Shown piece by piece: positions 60,101 to 64,000 of a stretch of DNA of 64,000 bases (position 1 is its first letter; each line of letters starts with the position of its first letter). This stretch comes from Golubevia sp. BC0850. Lineage: Eukaryota > Basidiomycota > Exobasidiomycetes > Golubeviales > Golubeviaceae. Where the stretch lies: assembly GCA_012976225.1 (NCBI GenBank), contig JAAVVG010000024.1:62001-126000 (forward strand). The letters are read 5' to 3'. The position numbers were made by a program, and so were the translations under genes. Under the pieces are notes generated by a model. The model ran no database searches, had not been told where the DNA came from, and worked only from the letters and a program-made list of their open reading frames with translations.

Positions 60101-60754
60101 TCATCAGATGAGCTAGAAGCTTTCAAGCTTCCCAGAGGAATCATCTCCTACTCTCTACACTCCAACATTTCGCACCCCATCACTTGGAAAGTTCAAGGAA
60201 ATGTTGGTGGTGAATCGCCTCCAGATCTGATTCGAACAAACTTCAATGAGGGAGGTCTTTTTGCTGAGAGGATGGGTTGGCATCTTCAAGGCTTCGACGA
60301 TTCAAATTGGGAATCTCGAACTCCTTGGGAAGGCTTGAAATCTTCTTCGAACAATTTTGCTGGAATAGGGTTCTTCAGGTCCACTTTCAATCTCTCCCTT
60401 CCTTCAGACGTTGACGCCCATGATATCGCTTTGGGCTTCAAATTTTCGAATTTTTCAGGAGCAGAAGATGTCGGAAAGTATAGAACTCAACTCTACGTCC
60501 AAGGTTGGCAAGTAGGGAAGTTGATTTCAGATCTTGGTCCTCAGACTTATTTCCCGACAGGGGTCTTGAACTTCGAAGGAGTAGGTGAAAACACTGTGGC
60601 TATTAGTCTTTGGTCTACTGGAGACGAGGAAATCGATTCCAAGCTTTCAGGTCCAATCGAATTCGTCATCGAAGCGAAATGGAGAGGGTTGAGTTCGAAA
60701 GCTGAAAATATAGGTCAAGGTTGGAACGAGTTGAGAGGAAATAAAGGACCTTAG
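57192..60754 (+). CDS. Secreted beta-galactosidase, GH35
   Basis: It hydrolyses terminal beta-galactosides outside the cell (family knowledge). Exons 57192-57499, 57599-58042, 58111-59826, 59902-60035 and 60108-60754 give 1082 aa in frame. The signal peptide is MRFNLNLVLLLSTIRTCLAS. The TIM-barrel marks are FLFCAEFHPFRQPSTDLW, AVRPGPYINAETTGGG and the acid/base Glu218 in I-Q-V-D-N-E-Y, where most members have V-E-N-E-Y. The nucleophile Glu303 is in FYIPEYQAGSYD. MVYGGTNWGNVAEPDVYTSY follows. Two C-terminal beta-sandwich domains are visible (NILWRGEFEV and GIGFFRSTFNLSLPSD). A Ser/Thr-rich region and many N-x-S/T sites fit a secreted glycoprotein. Confidence 0.93.
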
Positions 60755-61132
60755 AATTGAGCCGCTGAAAATTCGATGATGTCGCCTTTGGAATGTAAAT
60801 ATGTGAATGACACGAAAGGAAAACACAATCTCGATTTTTGTTGGGAATGAAATGAGACACTCGTGATGACCCTATTGTTTATGCGTACATGATACGAGGC
60901 GAGAAATAGAAAGAATGAGAAGGTAAAGCGAAGAGAAGAAGTTGAACATGAATGATGGAGGGAGAGTGGAGGGAAGGAAATAAAAGAGATGGGTAAACGG
61001 GAAAGGGATGACCGAAGCTCGAAAAAGGAGAGCGAAAAATAGAACGAAGAAATTGAAAAGGTGACAAAGAAAGGACAGTTCACTCTTGAATGAGAAAGAG
61101 CAGAAAATTTTGAAGAAGCGAAGAGGGGATGA
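60755..61132. other. Convergent intergenic region
   Basis: About 380 bp between the GH35 and SNF7 stops, A/G-rich on the + strand (60900-61080). No gene is seen; probably 3' UTRs. Confidence 0.5.
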
Positions 61133-62537
61133 TTACATCGCCATCTCAGCTTGCAAAGCTCTGAGCTCTGCATCTTCATCATCTTCTTGTCGTTGTTGCT
61201 GTCTACTAGGTTCAACTCTTGAAGGTCCAGCTGAGACGACTGAAGCTGGTGTGTGAACTGGGACGTGATCCGCTCCTACGAGACGTTCGTTTAGTTCCTG
61301 TTGCTCTAGTTCTTCTAACTCGTTCTTCAATTCGTCCTGCAAAGGGGACGATGAGATATGGCAGGGGAATGTATGATCAGTGAAATGTCCGAGTGATCTC
61401 GAGCAGAACACAAAGAAATCGATTGCTAAAAATTGAAGAGGAAACAAAGACTCACCTCATCGATATCGTGACCCATGCCCACTGGATTCGAAATAGCATC
61501 TGAGATTTCGTTAGTGAGATCCATCTGTTCTCGAATAGAGTCCATCGTCGAATCAACCTTGTCGATGTTGCTGGAGAAGGTGAAGGAAAGAGAAAGGAAG
61601 TGTCAGGTGGTGCTTCAAGTGGGAGACCGGACGTTCCTTCCGCTGTTCCCTTCAGTCAAATCCGAAAGATATTCTGCACTTCCATGTATCCTTGCAATCC
61701 CTATTAGACGAGCGCAGTCAAGGTACTCACAGACTTCCATGAATGTTCTTCAAAGCATCAGCTCCCCTCCTCATAGCTTGCATAGTCTCCAAATTCATGT
61801 TTGCGCTCTCAATAGCGTTCACCTGGGTCTCCAAAGTCATCCTAGTTCCAGCAATACGATCCAGTTCATTCTCATAGGCTTTCTTCTGACGAAGCGCGGC
61901 CTTGGCAGCTGGTGAGGTGGATTGAGATAGGAAAGAGGTATCAGCAACTGAGGTAGAGAGAAAGTAGGACGGACGGGGAACTTGACAAGCTATCTCGGAT
62001 GACATCTGTGACTGTTTGAATATTTGGAGATCACTCATGGGAGACAGGAGCTTTGCAGTGATTGAGGCTGCATACAGTCGATTGGATGATAAGCACAGGC
62101 TGATCCCAATTCGAGCTGAGCACCCCTCACTTAGACAGATAGGAGGATGGAGACGCCTCGCTACAATTCTCAAGATCAGTGAAGCTTTTCAAAGTCAACC
62201 CAAATCTTGTCTAGAGACGCAGGAGGGATCAAAGTGAATCCCGCAGTGCTCCCTCCACGCAAGCACCAACTCCTTCGACACTCTGACTTCCAATCGCTCT
62301 GCTTTTCTCCTTCCTAATCTGCTCTCTCTGATAAATTTTTGAGGTGTTTCATGACTCACCTCTCTCGTTCGTGGTGACATTTGCCTTTGCCTTCTTCAAC
62401 TCCTCTTGAATCTTTTTGTTCAAGTGCTCCTCCTTCTTTTCCAACATCAAAAGTTGACTGCGTAGGCCAACGATAGCTTCGCGAGGAGCATTCTTGTTGT
62501 CACGCTTTCCAACTAGCCAATTAGTCCAAGTCGACAT
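61133..62537 (-). CDS. SNF7: ESCRT-III subunit SNF7/VPS32
   Basis: SNF7 is the main polymer-forming ESCRT-III subunit and acts in multivesicular body sorting and membrane scission at endosomes. Exons on the minus strand (62537-62360, 61908-61731, 61570-61456, 61336-61133) give 224 aa, the usual size. The N-terminal helix set is basic (IVGLRSQLLMLEKKEEHLNK) and continues with AAKAALRQKKAYENELDRIA and TLETQVNAIESANMNLETMQ. The acidic C-terminal half ends with the MIM1-like D-E-D-A-E-L-R-A-L-Q-A-E-M-A-M that recruits Vps4. The first intron (61909-62359) is 451 nt, far longer than the others in this window. Confidence 0.96.
61909..62359 (-). other. Long first intron of SNF7
   Basis: 451 nt against a usual 50-140 nt for introns here. 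A GTGAGT donor and an acceptor after a CACCTCACCAG tract bound it. Short open stretches inside it on either strand are not supported as exons. Confidence 0.7.
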
Positions 62538-62831
62538 TGAATGAGTTGAGAAAGAGAGAGTTAGGAAAGAGCGGGAGTTGGATGTTTGGCTTGGTCGAGC
62601 AGAGAGAAGAGAAGCGTCCGACGATTGAAAATGGACTGAAAGCGGGGAAACTGGTTGAGGCTGGTTGAAAATTGATCTGGATCGGCTTAAGAAGAGGATT
62701 CGGAGAAGACTTAGAGTAAAGGGAGAGAGGTCTTGTTGGTCTGGGTTGGTGGAGAGACATCGACTTCGATAGATCGCCTTCTCTTCTTCGTCAAGCTCGA
62801 TCCCACTCGCAATCCTTTTCGTCCTTTTAGG
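62538..62831. promoter_or_regulatory. Divergent region SNF7 / decayed gene
   Basis: 294 bp between two divergent start codons. No specific site is recognised. Confidence 0.4.
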
Positions 62832-64000
62832 ATGAGTTTGCTTGAAAGGTTAGCAAACTCCAAAACAGTCAAAGTAAAGGGTGGATCAAACAAGAGAGCA
62901 AATCTGGCTACCGTTCCACAAGATGTTGGCCTCGTCTTCGCCAAAATGGTATCCGATTCTAAAGACGATGAAAACTATACCAATTGGCATCAAAGAGAGA
63001 AAGCAGAAAGGTGATACTAGTTCGGATTATCTCTTCAGCAGATCACATTGTCATGTTATAGATCATCAGTCTTGATAGAATCGCAACGATTGATCCACTT
63101 TCTCTTCCCTTTCTTTCAATGTAGGATAAGAGAGTACACCCTCAGATCCATCGCCAGAACCTGCAGACAGAACTACAATTTGTGGCTCCGATTCGCCCTT
63201 CAAAACATCAAACCCTCTTACGTAGGTCTACCATCTCTTTATCATCTGGTGAGAAAGAAGGACAGTCAAGGAACTCGTTTTGGAGAATTCGTTAAATTCA
63301 TTTATTTCGGTCCTACTGCTTATCTACCCTTTCAATTGGGCTTATCATTGAATCAAGAATTCACTTCACTGTCTAACACTAGCGAATCAGACGGAATGAA
63401 GGTTGCTTGTCGAGGATATTCATGAAAATTTAGATACCTAGAGACCTTGATTTTGGAAAACGCATGATCAATTTTCCCTTTACGACAAGTGATTAATGGA
63501 AAACCTGTACCACTGAAATGCTTCATCAACTCTTTGGAAACTCTTCATATAGGTCTTTGGAATGATCAGAACTCTCATTCAGACTTCACCGCCCAAAATA
63601 CTATCTGGCTTCTCACTTTCTGTGAGAGGATAGAGGAGGCATCGACAGCTTTCACTATTAGTTTCAAAGATTTAAATATATTTTAGACCATCATGAAGAA
63701 TTTAAAGGTTTATCAACTGTCAAGAAGCTGGCTCTTAGGCCAAAGTTCGTAGCCGAAGAATCGAGTAAAAAGACCTGGATTGGGAAGGATGAAGAATATC
63801 ACCAAGTCTGGAAAGGTGGTAACAAGAAGACGGAAACCATTTATAATTATCTTCAAATCACAAAAAGTTCAACTGCTCTAGAATTACAGAGTGATAGAGA
63901 GTGGTGCAATCCTGGAGATGAAACTTTCATTTTCACAGGTTGTCTGAGAGGTCTGGATTCATCTGTCGATACCTTACTTCACCTGCGATTAATAGGGGTA
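62832..64000 (+). pseudogene. Decayed gene, LRR/F-box-like (tentative), cut by window end
   Basis: Exon 1 (62832-63010, MSLLERLANSKTVKVKGG) joins exon 2 at 63125 with an intact reading frame (R-I-R-E-Y-T-L-R-S-I-A-R). Leucine-rich, repeat-like protein sequence then continues in the same frame across TGA at 63423 and TGA at 63465 (FRYLETLILENA between the two; VINGKPVPLKCFINSLETLH after the second). A -1 shift near 63683 restores an open frame to the window end (GLSTVKKLALRPKFVAEES). The style (LETLILENA, LETLHIG) is that of the large F-box/LRR-like families of basidiomycetes, but no F-box is clear. If transcribed it would yield a ~160-residue truncated protein. Confidence 0.6.

Overview
The window is nuclear DNA from an intron-rich fungus, most likely a basidiomycete and perhaps a Pucciniomycotina yeast or relative (inference). 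Genes lie about 2.5-3 kb apart. Introns are mostly 50-140 nt, and the 5' splice site is GTGAGT in most cases. A GH35 beta-galactosidase, a division-1 chitin synthase and fungal-type ATG2, VPS13, HID1 and TMEM135-like proteins support the fungal call. I see no rRNA, tRNA, CRISPR array, virus-like element or recognisable transposon.

Layout. 1-1091 (-): aquaporin, cut by the window edge, with an 11-nt microexon. 1704-3742 (+): IWS1/Spn1. 3987-5703 (+): HDHD5/CECR5-type HAD hydrolase. 6092-13125 (-): ATG2. 13331-16764 (+): HID1. 17631-18585 (-): protein of unknown function. 20009-20619 (+): small coiled-coil protein. 21041-21438 (-): doubtful Ser-rich ORF. 21958-24195 (-): kynurenine 3-monooxygenase. 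24453-25379 (-): mitochondrial uL22. 25416-25824 (-): small unknown gene. 26833-29828 (+): orphan protein with GPCR-like 7-TM layout. 30285-33261 (-): TMEM135-like protein. 33725-34502 (-): CENP-H-like kinetochore protein. 34896-35285 (-): small coiled-coil protein. 35508-38078 (+): decayed Asteroid/XPG-family gene. 38697-49616 (-): VPS13. 50100-51375 (+): acetoacetate-decarboxylase-like protein. 52910-57012 (-): chitin synthase. 57192-60754 (+): secreted GH35 beta-galactosidase. 61133-62537 (-): SNF7/VPS32. 62832-64000 (+): a second decayed gene, cut by the right edge.

Most genes are housekeeping genes. Membrane biology is well represented: two bridge-like lipid-transfer proteins (ATG2 and VPS13) lie about 25 kb apart, along with HID1 (Golgi/dense-core trafficking), SNF7 (ESCRT-III), TMEM135-like, aquaporin and chitin synthase. 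This is co-location, not an operon. Several pairs share short divergent promoters: ATG2/HID1 (205 bp), chitin synthase/beta-galactosidase (179 bp) and SNF7/decayed gene (294 bp).

The most interesting items are the 7-TM orphan, the two recently decayed genes, the frame problem at one TMEM135-like intron, the ATG2-VPS13 linkage and the disordered insertion in KMO. Exon boundaries were placed by eye from splice signals and frame continuity. In the larger genes (VPS13, CHS, KMO, HID1, SNF7, GH35) the exon lengths sum to a multiple of three.
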